A stretch of DNA of 64,000 nt, taken from the NCBI RefSeq assembly GCF_003725545.1, contig NZ_RJLN01000007.1, forward strand, positions 42,629 through 106,628, given 5' to 3'. Within the stretch, counting starts at the first letter, position 1. Every line of letters starts with the position of its first letter. Positions 17,580-26,387 of the stretch are shown here, one piece after another. This stretch comes from Micromonospora solifontis (lineage in GTDB: Bacteria > Actinomycetota > Actinomycetes > Mycobacteriales > Micromonosporaceae). Under the pieces are notes generated by a model. It did not search any database. It saw nothing but the letters and a program-made list of their open reading frames with translations, and was not told the origin of the DNA. The translations under genes and the position numbers were made by a program.

Positions 17580-18104
17580 ATGTCGATCGGTCACACCTTC
17601 CTCGGGCTGCTGGAATCCAGCCCCCGACACGGATACGACCTCAAGCGGGCGTACGACGAGCGGTTCGGGCACACCCGGCCGCTCCATTTCGGCCAGGTCT
17701 ACTCCACCCTGTCCCGGCTGCTGCGCAACGGCCTGGTGGCGGTGGACTCCGTCGAGCCCGGCGAAGGCCCCGAGCGCAAGCGGTACGCGATCACCGAGGC
17801 GGGGGTGACCGACGTCCAGCGGTGGCTGTCCCAGCCGGAGAAGCCGGAGCCGTACCTGCAGAGCGTGCTCTACACCAAGGTGGTGCTCGCGCTGCTCACC
17901 GACCGGCCCGCCGCCGACCTGCTGGACACCCAGCGCGCCGAGCACCTGCGGCTGATGCGGGAGCTGACCCGCCGCAAGACCCACGGCGACCTCGCCGAGC
18001 AGCTGATCTGCGACCACGCGCTGTTCCACCTCGAGGCGGACCTGCGCTGGCTGGAGCTCACCGCCGCCCGCCTGGACGAGCTGGCGAAGGAGGTGCGGGC
18101 ATGA
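17580..18104 (+). CDS. PadR family transcriptional regulator
   Basis: The 174-residue product has the PadR winged helix at the N-terminus (TFLGLLESSPRHGYDLKRAYDERFG, then VYSTLSRLLRNGLVAVDS and the wing KRYAITEAG). A C-terminal dimerising helical domain follows, of the PadR_C (Vir-like) type. ATG 17580 has no ribosome binding site and a -10 box 6 nt upstream, so the mRNA is probably leaderless. Its stop overlaps the ATG of the ABC ATPase (ATGA), so regulator and exporter form one operon; PadR proteins commonly repress such exporters until a drug or lipid ligand binds. Confidence 0.9.
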   Translation: MSIGHTFLGLLESSPRHGYDLKRAYDERFGHTRPLHFGQVYSTLSRLLRNGLVAVDSVEPGEGPERKRYAITEAGVTDVQRWLSQPEKPEPYLQSVLYTKVVLALLTDRPAADLLDTQRAEHLRLMRELTRRKTHGDLAEQLICDHALFHLEADLRWLELTAARLDELAKEVRA

Positions 18105-18784
18105 CCGGCGAGCCGCTGCTGGTCGGCGACGACCTGCACCGTTCCTTCGGCCCCACCCCGGCCCTCGCCGGCGCGTCGATCTCCGTACGGGCCGGTGAGG
18201 TGGTGGCGGTGATGGGCCCGTCCGGGTCGGGCAAGTCCACCCTGCTGCACTGCCTGGCCGGCATCGTCCGCCCGGACCGGGGCTCGGTCCGGTACCGGGG
18301 CACCGAGCTGGCCACCCTCTCCGATGCGGGCCGCAGCGCGCTGCGCCGCCGCGAGTTCGGCTTCGTCTTCCAGTTCGGTCAGCTCGTACCGGAGCTGACC
18401 TGCCTGGAGAACGTCGCGCTGCCGCTGCGCCTGGAGCGGGTCCCCCGCCGGGAGGCGGAACGGCGTGCCGGCGAGTGGTTGGCGCGGCTGGAGGTGGCCG
18501 ACGTCGCCGGCAAGCGTCCCGGGGAGGTCTCCGGCGGCCAGGGGCAGCGGGTGGCGGTGGCCCGGGCACTGGTCACCGGCCCCCGGGTGGTGTTCGCCGA
18601 CGAACCCACCGGCGCCCTGGACTCGCTCAACGGCGAGCGGGTGATGCGCCTGCTGGCCGGGGCGGCCCGGGAGACCGGGGCGGCGGTACTGCTGGTCACC
18701 CACGAGCCGCGGGTGGCCGCGTACTCCGACCGGGAGGTCGTCGTCCGGGACGGTCGGGCCCGGAGCCTGGAGCAGGTGGCATGA
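18101..18784 (+). CDS. ABC exporter ATPase, MacB/LolD type
   Basis: The 227-residue nucleotide-binding subunit has Walker [10 protein letters not shown] (39-47), signature SGGQGQRVAVARAL, Walker B VVFADEPTG and a switch His in LVTHEPRVA. The sequence type matches ATPases that partner FtsX-like permeases in MacB-like mechanotransmission exporters. It overlaps padR and the permease gene by 4 nt each (ATGA), indicating translational coupling. Confidence 0.92.
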   Translation: MTGEPLLVGDDLHRSFGPTPALAGASISVRAGEVVAVMGPSGSGKSTLLHCLAGIVRPDRGSVRYRGTELATLSDAGRSALRRREFGFVFQFGQLVPELTCLENVALPLRLERVPRREAERRAGEWLARLEVADVAGKRPGEVSGGQGQRVAVARALVTGPRVVFADEPTGALDSLNGERVMRLLAGAARETGAAVLLVTHEPRVAAYSDREVVVRDGRARSLEQVA

Positions 18785-21108
18785 CCGGGGCCGATCCCCG
18801 GCGGCGCGGCGGTCGGCTGCGAGCCGGCTGGGGCGACCTGGTGATGGGTGCGGGGATGGCGGTCACCGGCGGGCGGTCCGGCTGGACCCGGACGGTGCTG
18901 ACCGCACTGGGGGTGGGCATCGGCGTGGCCATGCTGCTGCTCGCGGCGGCGGTGCCCGGTGCCATCGATGCGCGTGCGGCACGGGGCGCGGCGCGCAGCG
19001 ACCAGGGGCTGCCCGGGCCGGAGCTGTCGGCGGCCGCGAACACGCTGCTGGTAGCCCAGGTCGACACCGTCTTCCGGAACCGCCCGGTGCGGGGCCGGAT
19101 CCTGCACCCGGAGGGACCCGACGCGCCGCTGCCGCCGGGGCTGACCGCGTTCCCCCGCGACGGCGAGGTGGTGGTCTCCCCGGCGTTGCGGGAGCTGCTC
19201 GGGTCGCCGGACGGGGCGCTGCTCGCACCCCGGCTGGGCGGTGCCCGGGTCGCCGGCACGATCGGCCCGGAGGGCCTGGCCGGCCCGCACGAGCTGACCT
19301 TCTATCTGGGCCGGGACAATCTGACCGCGGACCACGCGATGCGGCTCGACCACTTCGGCGGGGGTGGCCCGGCGGACGAGTTCGGGCCGGTGCTCTGGCT
19401 GCTCGTGGTGGTGGTCGTCGTGGTGCTGCTGCTGCCGATCGTGGTGTTCCTCGGGGCGGCGGTGCGGTTCGGCGGGGAGCAGCGCGACCGCCGGCTGGCC
19501 GCCCTCCGCCTGCTCGGCGCCGACGCCGGCATGGTCCGTCGGATCGCCGCCGCCGAGGCCGGCACCGCCGCGCTGGTCGGGCTCGCCGTGGGTACGGGGT
19601 TCTTCCTCGCCGGCCGGCAGCTGGCGCCCCTGGTGTCGCTGTACGACATCAGCGTGTTCCCGGCCGACCTGCGTCCGGTGCCGTGGCTGGTGGCGGTGGT
19701 GGCGCTGGCCGTACCGCTGCTCGCCGCCGGGATGGCGCTGCTGGCCCTGCGCCGGGTCGTCGTCACGCCGCTGGGCGTCAGCCGCCAGGCCACCCCGGCC
19801 CGGCGCCGTCTCTGGTGGCGGCTGCTGCTGCCGCTCGCCGGGCTCGCGCTGCTCCAGCCGCTCACCGACGTGCGGGCCGGCCGTACCGCCGCGACCGACG
19901 GCCAGGTGGCGGCGGGCGCGGTGCTCCTGCTCGTCGGCACGGTCACCCTCCTGCCCTGGCTGGTGGACCTGCTGGTACGCCCGCTGCGTGGCGGACCGCC
20001 GCCGTGGCAGCTCGCGATCCGGCGGCTCCAGCTCGACAGCTCCGCCTCGGCCCGGCTGGTCAGCGGGGTGGCGGTGGCCGTGGCGGGCACGATCGGACTT
20101 CAGATGCTGGTGGCCGGGGTGCAGGACGAGTTCCGCCGGCCCAGCGGCCAGGACCCGGCCCGCGCCCAGGCCGTGGTCTCGCTGTACGGTCCGCCGGAGT
20201 CCCGGCGGGTACTCGCCCGGATCGCGGCCGTACCGGGCGTGACCCGGAGCCTCGGCACCGTGTCGTTCGTGGCGTTCCCGGCATCCGTCGGCGCGGCCGA
20301 CCCGGACGCCTCGCCCGTCGAGGTGCGGATCGGCGACTGCACGGCCCTCGCCGAGTACGCCGACCTGGGCGGCTGTGCCGATGGCGACGTCTTCCTGGCC
20401 TGGCGGGACCGCCCCGTCCCGGGCCTCGGCCCCGGAACCCGGATCGGCTTCGGCGGCGGCGCGCCGGCCTGGCGGGTGCCGGCGGACGCCCGGACGGTGC
20501 CGGTGCGGGACGACCCGGTGGGTGGGCGTGGCGACGGGCTGCTGGTGACGCCTGGCGCGCTGGCGTACCGGCCGCCGGACGAGGCCCTGGCCACCGCGCT
20601 GGTCGGCCTCGATCCGACGGACTCGGACGCCGTGGAGCGGCTGCGCAGCGAGGTGGCCGCGGTCGACCTGACCGCCTCGGTCCTCACCTTGGACGCGACC
20701 CGGGAGAGCCGTCAGTTCACCAACGTCCGACGCGGGCTGCTCATCGGCGCGGTGGTCACCCTGCTGCTCATCGGGATGAGCATGCTGGTCGGCGTCCTGG
20801 AGCAGCTCCGGGAGCGGCGTCGGCTGCTCGCCACGCTGGTCGCGGTCGGGACGCCCCGGAGCGCCCTCGGCTGGTCGGTGCTCGGGCAGACCGGGGTGCC
20901 GGTGCTGGCCGGGCTGGTCCTCGCCGCGGCCATCGGGCTGGCCATGGGTGCGGCGCTGCTCCGGATGGTCGGCGCGCCGGTGCTGGTGAGCTGGCCGGTG
21001 GTCGGCCTGGGCGTCGGGCTCGGTGCCGCGGTGGTGCTGCTGGTCACCGGGGCGAGCCTGCCGGTGCTCTGGCGGCTGACCCGACCGGACGGGCTGCGCG
21101 CCGAGTGA
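18781..21108 (+). CDS. FtsX-like ABC permease
   Basis: The 775-residue permease has an N-terminal membrane helix (around VLTALGVGIGVAMLLLAAAVPG), an extracytoplasmic domain and three helices with an FtsX core at about 205-330. Further helices follow, then a second extracytoplasmic domain and a C-terminal three-helix FtsX block (about 650-760). This duplicated plan is that of actinobacterial MacB-type permeases that lack a separate adaptor. With the ATPase upstream it probably extrudes a hydrophobic compound or peptide; the substrate is unknown. It ends at a terminator. Confidence 0.88.
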   Translation: MTGADPRRRGGRLRAGWGDLVMGAGMAVTGGRSGWTRTVLTALGVGIGVAMLLLAAAVPGAIDARAARGAARSDQGLPGPELSAAANTLLVAQVDTVFRNRPVRGRILHPEGPDAPLPPGLTAFPRDGEVVVSPALRELLGSPDGALLAPRLGGARVAGTIGPEGLAGPHELTFYLGRDNLTADHAMRLDHFGGGGPADEFGPVLWLLVVVVVVVLLLPIVVFLGAAVRFGGEQRDRRLAALRLLGADAGMVRRIAAAEAGTAALVGLAVGTGFFLAGRQLAPLVSLYDISVFPADLRPVPWLVAVVALAVPLLAAGMALLALRRVVVTPLGVSRQATPARRRLWWRLLLPLAGLALLQPLTDVRAGRTAATDGQVAAGAVLLLVGTVTLLPWLVDLLVRPLRGGPPPWQLAIRRLQLDSSASARLVSGVAVAVAGTIGLQMLVAGVQDEFRRPSGQDPARAQAVVSLYGPPESRRVLARIAAVPGVTRSLGTVSFVAFPASVGAADPDASPVEVRIGDCTALAEYADLGGCADGDVFLAWRDRPVPGLGPGTRIGFGGGAPAWRVPADARTVPVRDDPVGGRGDGLLVTPGALAYRPPDEALATALVGLDPTDSDAVERLRSEVAAVDLTASVLTLDATRESRQFTNVRRGLLIGAVVTLLLIGMSMLVGVLEQLRERRRLLATLVAVGTPRSALGWSVLGQTGVPVLAGLVLAAAIGLAMGAALLRMVGAPVLVSWPVVGLGVGLGAAVVLLVTGASLPVLWRLTRPDGLRAE

Positions 21109-21113
21109 ACCGG

Positions 21114-21149
21114 CCGCCCACCCGGTGCCACCGGGCGCCGGGTGGGCGG
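21114..21149 (+). terminator. Hairpin terminator of the ABC exporter operon
   Basis: A perfect 12-bp stem, CCGCCCACCCGG (21114-21125) with its complement (21138-21149), encloses a 12-nt loop. It follows the permease stop by 5 nt. Confidence 0.75.
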
Positions 21150-21238
21150 ATCCGTCCACACCGCATCGTGGGCCGGGTCACGCGAGCAGGGTGGCTCATC
21201 GGGGTGCACGAGACGGACCTGACCGATAGGTTGAACCG

Positions 21239-21694
21239 GTGCAGCCGGTAGCGTTCGCCCCACCCATGTGGGGGGCCACGCTGCGCAGCCTGCGCCGGCT
21301 CACCCGGATGGCGGCGACCGCGCTGGTGCTCGTCGTCGGACTCAACGGCCTGACCGCCCCCGTCCCCGCCGATCCGTTCCGTCCGGTCTCGACGGTCCGG
21401 CCGCTGGCCGACCTCCGGGTCGCGCCCGGGCCGGCCGACGCCCCGGCGGGCCCGCTCCTGCCCGGTTCCTCCGCCGCCACGGGCTGGACCACGACCATCA
21501 CCCCGGCCGACGGAGCGGGCACTGCCGACTCCCGCACCCGGCACCCGCGGGTCGGGTCGACCGCGCCGGCCGCCGGCGTACCGGCCCGGCACATCGACTC
21601 CGGCGGCGCGGCGGCCCGGACGACCGCCGCCGTGGCCGCGCCCGCCGATCCCGGCCCGGGTTCGGTCACCCGCCGCGGCCCGCCGCGCGCCTGA
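21239..21694 (+). CDS. Hypothetical Ala/Pro-rich exported protein
   Basis: I do not recognise this 151-residue protein. It starts at GTG 21239; a -10 box TAGGTT (21227-21232) ends 6 nt upstream and there is no ribosome binding site, so the transcript is probably leaderless. Residues 18-40 (LRRLTRMAATALVLVVGLNGL) make a signal-anchor or signal peptide. The remainder is low-complexity Ala/Pro/Gly/Thr without domains and may be an unstructured wall-facing tail. The gene is supported mainly by its promoter and codon bias. The 141 nt after it contain only the promoter of the next gene. Confidence 0.5.
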   Translation: MQPVAFAPPMWGATLRSLRRLTRMAATALVLVVGLNGLTAPVPADPFRPVSTVRPLADLRVAPGPADAPAGPLLPGSSAATGWTTTITPADGAGTADSRTRHPRVGSTAPAAGVPARHIDSGGAAARTTAAVAAPADPGPGSVTRRGPPRA

Positions 21695-21835
21695 ACGCGC
21701 CGGCCGCCCGCGCGGCGCTGGCATCTCTCGCCGCCCTGATGGGTACGGACCTACCCGCACCGGCGGCGCTCCTCCGCCCGTCGCCCCGGGCCCCCAGACC
21801 GTTGATTCCGAACGTCCCACCACGAGGTGCTGGTG

Positions 21836-22657
21836 ATGCAGACCGTGTTCTCCGCCGTCCTGTACGACGTCCCGCAGGCCGCCGTGATCTGGCTGGCCCT
21901 GATCGCCGTGGCGGCCATCGTGATCGCCGCGCTGATCGTCCGCCCGGATTGGTTCCGTTCGGTGTTCGGCGAGCGGATCAGTGAGGCCGCCCGGCCGAGC
22001 AGCCTGGAGCTGGCCGCGGAGACCCGCGAGCGCTCCCGTGAGCGGGCCCGGTTCGCGCAGGAGGTGGAGGTGGCCGCGGCCCGGGCGGCCGCCACCGCCG
22101 AACGGCGGCGGGCCGAGTGGCTGGCCGCCCAGGACGAGGTCGAGACGGCGTGGCAGGCGTACGAGGCGGCGGAGGAGGACGTCCGCCGGCTGGCGGCCGC
22201 CGCCGCGCTGCCGCTGCCCAGGACGGCCCGGACGCCCGCCGAGTACGCGGACCGGGAGCGCTGGCTGCACCGGGCGGCGACGGCGGCGCAGGAGCGCGGG
22301 GAGATCACGGTCGAACAGCTCAGCGACATCCTGCAGCACCGCGGCTGGGATCCGCGCCGGCACCCGGTGGAGCAGGAGCTGCTGCTGCGCCGGCTGATCC
22401 GGGACAACGTCCGCGCCCGGCACGAGGCCGCCCAGGAGCGGGAGCGGGCCGCCTGGCGCGCCGCCGAACTGGCCGCCGCCGCGGCGCGGAGCCTGCGCCA
22501 GGAGGCGTACGCGGCGACCCGGCCCGACCTGGAGCGGCAGAACGCGCTCTCCATCGTGGACCTGACCGGGCCGGAGACGACCAGGGAGCTGCCGACCCCG
22601 GCCCGGGCCGAGTCCGGCTCGACAGCCCGGGGCCGGGCGGCCGTGCCGGCGTTCTGA
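21836..22657 (+). CDS. Membrane-anchored coiled-coil protein
   Basis: The 273-residue protein has one N-terminal membrane helix (VIWLALIAVAAIVIAALIV, about 15-33). A long Glu/Arg/Ala-rich coiled coil fills most of the rest (about 55-230). No known family is recognised. I start at ATG 21836, 8 nt after a GAGG element, in preference to the in-frame GTG at 21827. A type-I topology with the coil in the cytoplasm would suit a scaffold or division-related role, but nothing in the context fixes this. Confidence 0.75.
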   Translation: MQTVFSAVLYDVPQAAVIWLALIAVAAIVIAALIVRPDWFRSVFGERISEAARPSSLELAAETRERSRERARFAQEVEVAAARAAATAERRRAEWLAAQDEVETAWQAYEAAEEDVRRLAAAAALPLPRTARTPAEYADRERWLHRAATAAQERGEITVEQLSDILQHRGWDPRRHPVEQELLLRRLIRDNVRARHEAAQERERAAWRAAELAAAAARSLRQEAYAATRPDLERQNALSIVDLTGPETTRELPTPARAESGSTARGRAAVPAF

Positions 22658-22697
22658 CCGCCGGGCGGAGCTGGCCCGGTTCGGTTAGCGTGACCTC

Positions 22698-23039
22698 GTG
22701 TCCCGCGAAACCTGGATCCTGCTGGTGCTCGCCGGCGTCGTCGCGCTGGCGACGCTGGTCGGCGCGGTGCTGCTCGCCGTCCGGGTGTTCCGCACCTACC
22801 GGCTGGTCAGCGCGTTGGGCGCCGGCGGCAAGCTCGCCTTCTACGGCGCGCTGATCTACACGATCCTGCCGGTCGACCTGCTGCCCGACCCGATCTACCT
22901 GGACGACATGGGCGTGCTGGCCGGCACCCTGTTCTACCTGGGCCGGCTGGTCGCCAAGCACCGGGCGGCGCAGCAGGGGCTGCCCGGTCGGTCGGAGTCC
23001 GCGGCGGCTCCGGGCCGTCCGCACCGTCCCGTGTCATGA
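22698..23039 (+). CDS. YkvA family (DUF1232) membrane protein
   Basis: The 113-residue protein has an N-terminal membrane helix (ILLVLAGVVALATLVGAVLLA) and the DUF1232 signature IYTILPVDLLPDPIYLDDMG, which folds as a helical hairpin. The function of YkvA proteins is unknown. GTG 22698 has a TAGCGT -10 box at 22686-22691 and no ribosome binding site, which suggests a leaderless transcript. The C-terminus is a short disordered tail. Confidence 0.88.
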   Translation: MSRETWILLVLAGVVALATLVGAVLLAVRVFRTYRLVSALGAGGKLAFYGALIYTILPVDLLPDPIYLDDMGVLAGTLFYLGRLVAKHRAAQQGLPGRSESAAAPGRPHRPVS

Positions 23040-23088
23040 TCGGGCGCGGGCCGATGGTCGGCCGTGAGCGCGGCACCGAGGACGGCAC

Positions 23089-23508
23089 ATGGCGGGCAAC
23101 CACCGGCTGGACCCCCACGACCCGCGGGTCATCCGGTTCTTCCGGGACCGGCGTCTCGCCACCCTGACCACGCTGCGCGCCGACGGCACCCCGCACGTCG
23201 TGCCGGTGGGCGTCACCTTTGACGTGGACGCCGGCCTGGCCCGCGTGATCACCTCCGGCGGCTCGGCCAAGGCGCGACACGTCGGGGCGGCCGGACCGGA
23301 GGGCGCTCCGGTGGCGGTCTGCCAGGTGGACGGCCGCTGGTGGCTGACCGTCGAGGGCCGCGCGGTGCTGCGCCACGACCGGGCGTCGGTCGAGGAGGCC
23401 GAGCGCCGGTACGCGGAGCGCTACCGTCCGCCCCGCCCCAATCCGGAGCGGGTGGTGATCGAGATCGCCGTCACCCGCCTCCTCGGCAGCCTCCCGCCCG
23501 CCGGCTGA
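23089..23508 (+). CDS. PPOX-class F420-dependent oxidoreductase
   Basis: The 139-residue single-domain split-barrel protein has the opening RVIRFFRDRRLATLTTLRADGTPHVVPVGVTFD and the central KARHVGAAG typical of actinobacterial F420-binding PPOX enzymes (Rv1155-like). These reduce or oxidise small molecules with the deazaflavin F420 and do not make pyridoxal phosphate. ATG 23089 follows GAGGACGGCAC. It is convergent with the alpha/beta hydrolase gene. Confidence 0.85.
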   Translation: MAGNHRLDPHDPRVIRFFRDRRLATLTTLRADGTPHVVPVGVTFDVDAGLARVITSGGSAKARHVGAAGPEGAPVAVCQVDGRWWLTVEGRAVLRHDRASVEEAERRYAERYRPPRPNPERVVIEIAVTRLLGSLPPAG

Positions 23509-23587
23509 CCGTCCGCCCCGGCCGCCAGCCGGTGCTGTGGCCGTCGCCCACTGGCCCGACGGGACCGGGCCGTGGCCGCCGCACCGG

Positions 23588-24418
23588 TCAGCTGCGCAGG
23601 AACGCGATCAGCGCCTCGGCGACCTCGGCCTCGCCCTTGTGGTGCGGTCCGAAGTGGTCCAGTTTCGGGAAGGTGAGCAGCCGCGACGAGGGCAGCACCT
23701 CGGTGAGCCGGGCCATGGACGGGGCCACGTGGGCCAGGTCGCTCCTGCCGCCGCTCATCAGCAGCACCTCGGCGGACACCTCCCGGTAGGCGGGATAGCT
23801 GTCGTTCAGACGGCCGATTTCCGCGTGCTCGTGCAGGGCCGTTTCGAGCAGCGCGAAGACCTTCGCGCGTTTCTCGCCGCGGAAGGCCAGGCGCAGGATG
23901 GCGGCCATGAGCCATCTGGGGTTGCGGCGTGCCGCGCTCGGCCCGGTGGCGATGGAGAACGTGGCGAACGCGTCCAGCGGACGGCCCTGGGCGAGGAACC
24001 GGCGGGCGCGCGGGATCCAGTCGGTCGGGATGAGGCCGCCGACGTTGACGCCGGGCTCGTAGACGGCCAGCTTGGTGATGCCCTGGTCACGGCGGGCGGC
24101 CTCGAGCGCGACCAGCCCACCGAAGCTGTGGCCGAAGACGTATCGGGCGCCGGTTGCCGCCCGGACCGCGGCGAGGTCGGCGCATTCGGCCTCGATGGCG
24201 TACCCGGGTCCTTGCGGGCCGCTGCCGCGGCGTCCGCGCCGCTGAACGGTGTGCACGGTGAAGGTGGCGGCGAGCGCGTCGGTCAGCCCGGCGAAATCGG
24301 CGGCGTCGCTCAGCGAACCGGGGACGAGCAGCAGATCCGGGCCGGTTCCGGTGGTGTGGTAGGCGATGGTGGTGCCGTCGACGGAACGGACGGTCCCTCC
24401 GGCGGGGGCGGTGGCCAT
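23588..24418 (-). CDS. Alpha/beta hydrolase
   Basis: The 276-residue cytosolic hydrolase has nucleophile Ser98 in GHSFGG, a probable catalytic Asp in LLMSGGRSD and His in LDHFGPHHKGEAE near the C-terminus. The oxyanion region is LLLVPGSLSDAADF. Substrate is unknown. It follows the MarR gene by 50 nt on the same strand, so it is probably the target of MarR repression. Start ATG 24418 has GAGGAG upstream. Confidence 0.88.
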   Translation of the reverse strand: MATAPAGGTVRSVDGTTIAYHTTGTGPDLLLVPGSLSDAADFAGLTDALAATFTVHTVQRRGRRGSGPQGPGYAIEAECADLAAVRAATGARYVFGHSFGGLVALEAARRDQGITKLAVYEPGVNVGGLIPTDWIPRARRFLAQGRPLDAFATFSIATGPSAARRNPRWLMAAILRLAFRGEKRAKVFALLETALHEHAEIGRLNDSYPAYREVSAEVLLMSGGRSDLAHVAPSMARLTEVLPSSRLLTFPKLDHFGPHHKGEAEVAEALIAFLRS

Positions 24419-24468
24419 GGGGAACTCCTCACGGTGATCCGGTGGGTGTCGCGGTGCGCGCCGGTGTG

Positions 24469-24894
24469 TCAGCTGCCTTGCAGGGCGGCGTTCAACCGTC
24501 GGGTGTGGGCGAGGTAGGTCTCGAACGGCACCCCGCTGGACTCGACCAGCTGGGTGAGCCGTTGGATCAGCTCCGTGCCGGCCCGGTTGACCAACGTGCG
24601 GCCGGAGTCGGTCAGCGCGATCCGTCGGCGGTTGCCGCCGGCCGGGTCGGGTGCCACGGTGAGCAGTCCGGTGCCGGCCAGGGCGGCGATCATCCGGCTG
24701 ACCGAGGGTTCCGTCACGGCGAGGCTGTCGGCCAGCTCCCGCTGGGTGGATGCGCCCAGCTCGCCGACCATGACCAGGACCATGAACCGCCGGTAGGACA
24801 GGCCATGGTTGGCGCGCAGGATGCGGTCACCGGCGCGGTCCAGGCGGGAGACCAGCGTGTGCAGCTCCAGCCCAAGGTTGTTCGGGTGGTTCAT
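24469..24894 (-). CDS. MarR family transcriptional regulator
   Basis: The 141-residue dimeric winged-helix protein has recognition region STQRELADSLAVTEPSVSRMIAALAGTGLL and wing APDPAGGNRRRIALTDSGR. MarR proteins are relieved by phenolic or drug-like ligands. ATG 24894 is preceded at 7 nt by a TAAGAT -10 box without a ribosome binding site, so the transcript is probably leaderless. The palindrome in the promoter spacer points to autorepression and control of the hydrolase downstream and perhaps of the divergent GNAT gene. Confidence 0.9.
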   Translation of the reverse strand: MNHPNNLGLELHTLVSRLDRAGDRILRANHGLSYRRFMVLVMVGELGASTQRELADSLAVTEPSVSRMIAALAGTGLLTVAPDPAGGNRRRIALTDSGRTLVNRAGTELIQRLTQLVESSGVPFETYLAHTRRLNAALQGS

Positions 24895-24901
24895 GGGAGC
24901 T

Positions 24902-24929
24902 ATCTTAACGTTCTAAGTTAGAAATGCAA
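24902..24929 (-). promoter_or_regulatory. marR promoter with TTCTAAGTTAGAA operator
   Basis: On the minus strand a -35 TTGCAT (24929-24924) and a -10 TAAGAT (24907-24902) are 16 nt apart. The perfect palindrome TTCTAAGTTAGAA (24911-24923) fills the spacer, an ideal place for the MarR dimer to block RNA polymerase. Confidence 0.6.
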
Positions 24930-24950
24930 GTTACTGTCACGGAGGGTCGA

Positions 24951-25478
24951 GTGTTGGAGAACCGCCCTGATCTCGTACTGCGCGCCGCGCACCTGGCGGA
25001 CGCCGAGGCGATCGCCGCGCTGTGGCACCGCGGCTGGCTCGACGGGCACGCCGGGCACGTCCCGGAGGCGCTGCACCAACACCGGCGATTGGCCGATTTC
25101 CGCCGGCGGGTACCGCCCCGCCTGACCGCCACCACGGTCGCCACCCTGGGCGAGCGCGTCGTTGGGTTCGTCACCGTCCGAGAGGACGAGGTGGAGCAGA
25201 TGTACGTGGCCGGGCCGGCCCGTGGGACCGGCGTGGCCGACGCGCTGCTCAAGGCCGGCGAGCGGATCGTCGCCGAACGGTTCGACACGGCGTGGCTGGC
25301 GGTCGCGGTCGGCAACAACCGGGCCCGCCGGTTCTACGCCCGCTGCGGCTGGCGCGACGCGGCGGCCATCGACTACCCGGCCGAGGCCGGAACCGATGAC
25401 ACGGGCCGCCGCCCGGCAGCACCTGGCGGCGCGGTCGTCGTCGTTCCCTGCCGACGCTACGAGAAGCGCGTTCGATGA
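24951..25478 (+). CDS. GNAT family N-acetyltransferase
   Basis: The product (175 residues from GTG 24951) has the GNAT acetyl-CoA site in MYVAGPARGTGVADALLKAGE and the C-terminal motif NNRARRFYARCGWR. The N-terminal motif LVLRAAHLADAEAIAALWHRGW is also typical. I prefer GTG 24951, which has GGAGGG 4 nt upstream, over the in-frame ATG at 24924, which lies next to the MarR operator. The acceptor is unknown. It is divergent from marR and may share its operator. Confidence 0.88.
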   Translation: MLENRPDLVLRAAHLADAEAIAALWHRGWLDGHAGHVPEALHQHRRLADFRRRVPPRLTATTVATLGERVVGFVTVREDEVEQMYVAGPARGTGVADALLKAGERIVAERFDTAWLAVAVGNNRARRFYARCGWRDAAAIDYPAEAGTDDTGRRPAAPGGAVVVVPCRRYEKRVR

Positions 25479-25685
25479 CCCGGAGTGGGCCCGTCAACGC
25501 CCGGCCGTGCCGGATGTCCGGTTCCGGGGGTGTCGGCGGTCACCTCGGAAGTGGAATCACCGGGAGTCACCAGCCGTTGCACCTCCGTGAGCGAGCGGGA
25601 TCCCCCGCACGCGCCCCGAGCGCCACTCCCGGTGCTGCTGCGTCCCGAGACGGGGACGGCAACAACCCCCGAATGGAGCTTCGAC

Positions 25686-26333
25686 ATGAACTCGGTCGTC
25701 CGGAAGAGCATGCTGTCCGTCGCCGGTCTCGTCATGTCCGGTGGCGTCGTCGCCGGCCCCGCCGTGGCCGCGTACGCCGCCCCCGCGCAGGCGAAGCCGG
25801 TGACCGCGAACAAGAGCGACAAGGGTGCCAAGGGCGAGCGGAGCGCCCGCTTCGACTATCAGGCCCAGCCGAACTTCTACTACTGCGGCCCGGCGTCCAC
25901 CCGGATCGCCCTGTCCGCCGAGGGCAAGACGGTGAGCCAGGACGAGCTGGCCGCCAAGCTGGGCACGACCGAGAACGGCACCGACTCGGCGATCGACATC
26001 ACCCGGGTGCTCAACGAGTACACCGGTGGCAAGTACAAGACCACCGAGATCCGGGACGACGTGGCCACCAAGGAGCAGGTCGAACGACTGCGGGCCGACG
26101 TGAAGACCGCGGTGGACGCCGGCCGCCCGGTCGTCGCCAACATCCTCGGCGGCGCGCTGGACATCGACGGTGTCGAGCACAGCTACCCCGGCCACTACCT
26201 GACCGTGGTGGAGTACAAGAACGACGGCAACACGGTGCTGATCGCCGACCCGGCCAGCCCGAACGAGCCGACGTACTGGATGGACGTGACCGAGCTGGCC
26301 AACTGGATCGCGGGCCGCGGTTACAGCTCCTGA
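25686..26333 (+). CDS. Secreted C39 family (papain-like) peptidase
   Basis: The 215-residue exported protein has a signal peptide (about 1-36, SVAGLVMSGGVVAGPAVAAYAAPAQA). A C39-like domain follows with Cys67 in YYCGPAS, His170 in YPGHYLTVV and Asp188 in LIADPASP, the Cys-His-Asp triad. It is a stand-alone extracellular cysteine peptidase, not the domain of a bacteriocin ABC exporter. ATG 25686 follows GGAGCTTCGAC. The 207-nt gap upstream holds its promoter; I see small GC hairpins there but no recognisable riboswitch. Confidence 0.85.
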   Translation: MNSVVRKSMLSVAGLVMSGGVVAGPAVAAYAAPAQAKPVTANKSDKGAKGERSARFDYQAQPNFYYCGPASTRIALSAEGKTVSQDELAAKLGTTENGTDSAIDITRVLNEYTGGKYKTTEIRDDVATKEQVERLRADVKTAVDAGRPVVANILGGALDIDGVEHSYPGHYLTVVEYKNDGNTVLIADPASPNEPTYWMDVTELANWIAGRGYSS

Positions 26334-26345
26334 CCGAGCGGCACC

Positions 26346-26380
26346 AAGGGCCGGTCTCCCGCGAAGGGAGGCCGGCCCTT
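26346..26380. terminator. Bidirectional hairpin terminator
   Basis: AAGGGCCGG and CTCCC pair with GGGAG and CCGGCCCTT around GCGAA, with one T-G opposition. It separates the convergent C39 and M20 genes. Confidence 0.8.
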
Positions 26381-26387
26381 CCGCGTC

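Noticed and set aside
21114..21149. Attachment site or mobile-element end
   Set aside because: The perfect inverted repeat directly follows a stop codon and has terminator geometry; there is no integrase, tRNA or direct repeat near it.
25479..25685. Riboswitch upstream of the C39 peptidase
   Set aside because: Several short GC hairpins are present, but no ydaO-like conserved blocks such as GGGGAACC or CAGCTAACC occur.
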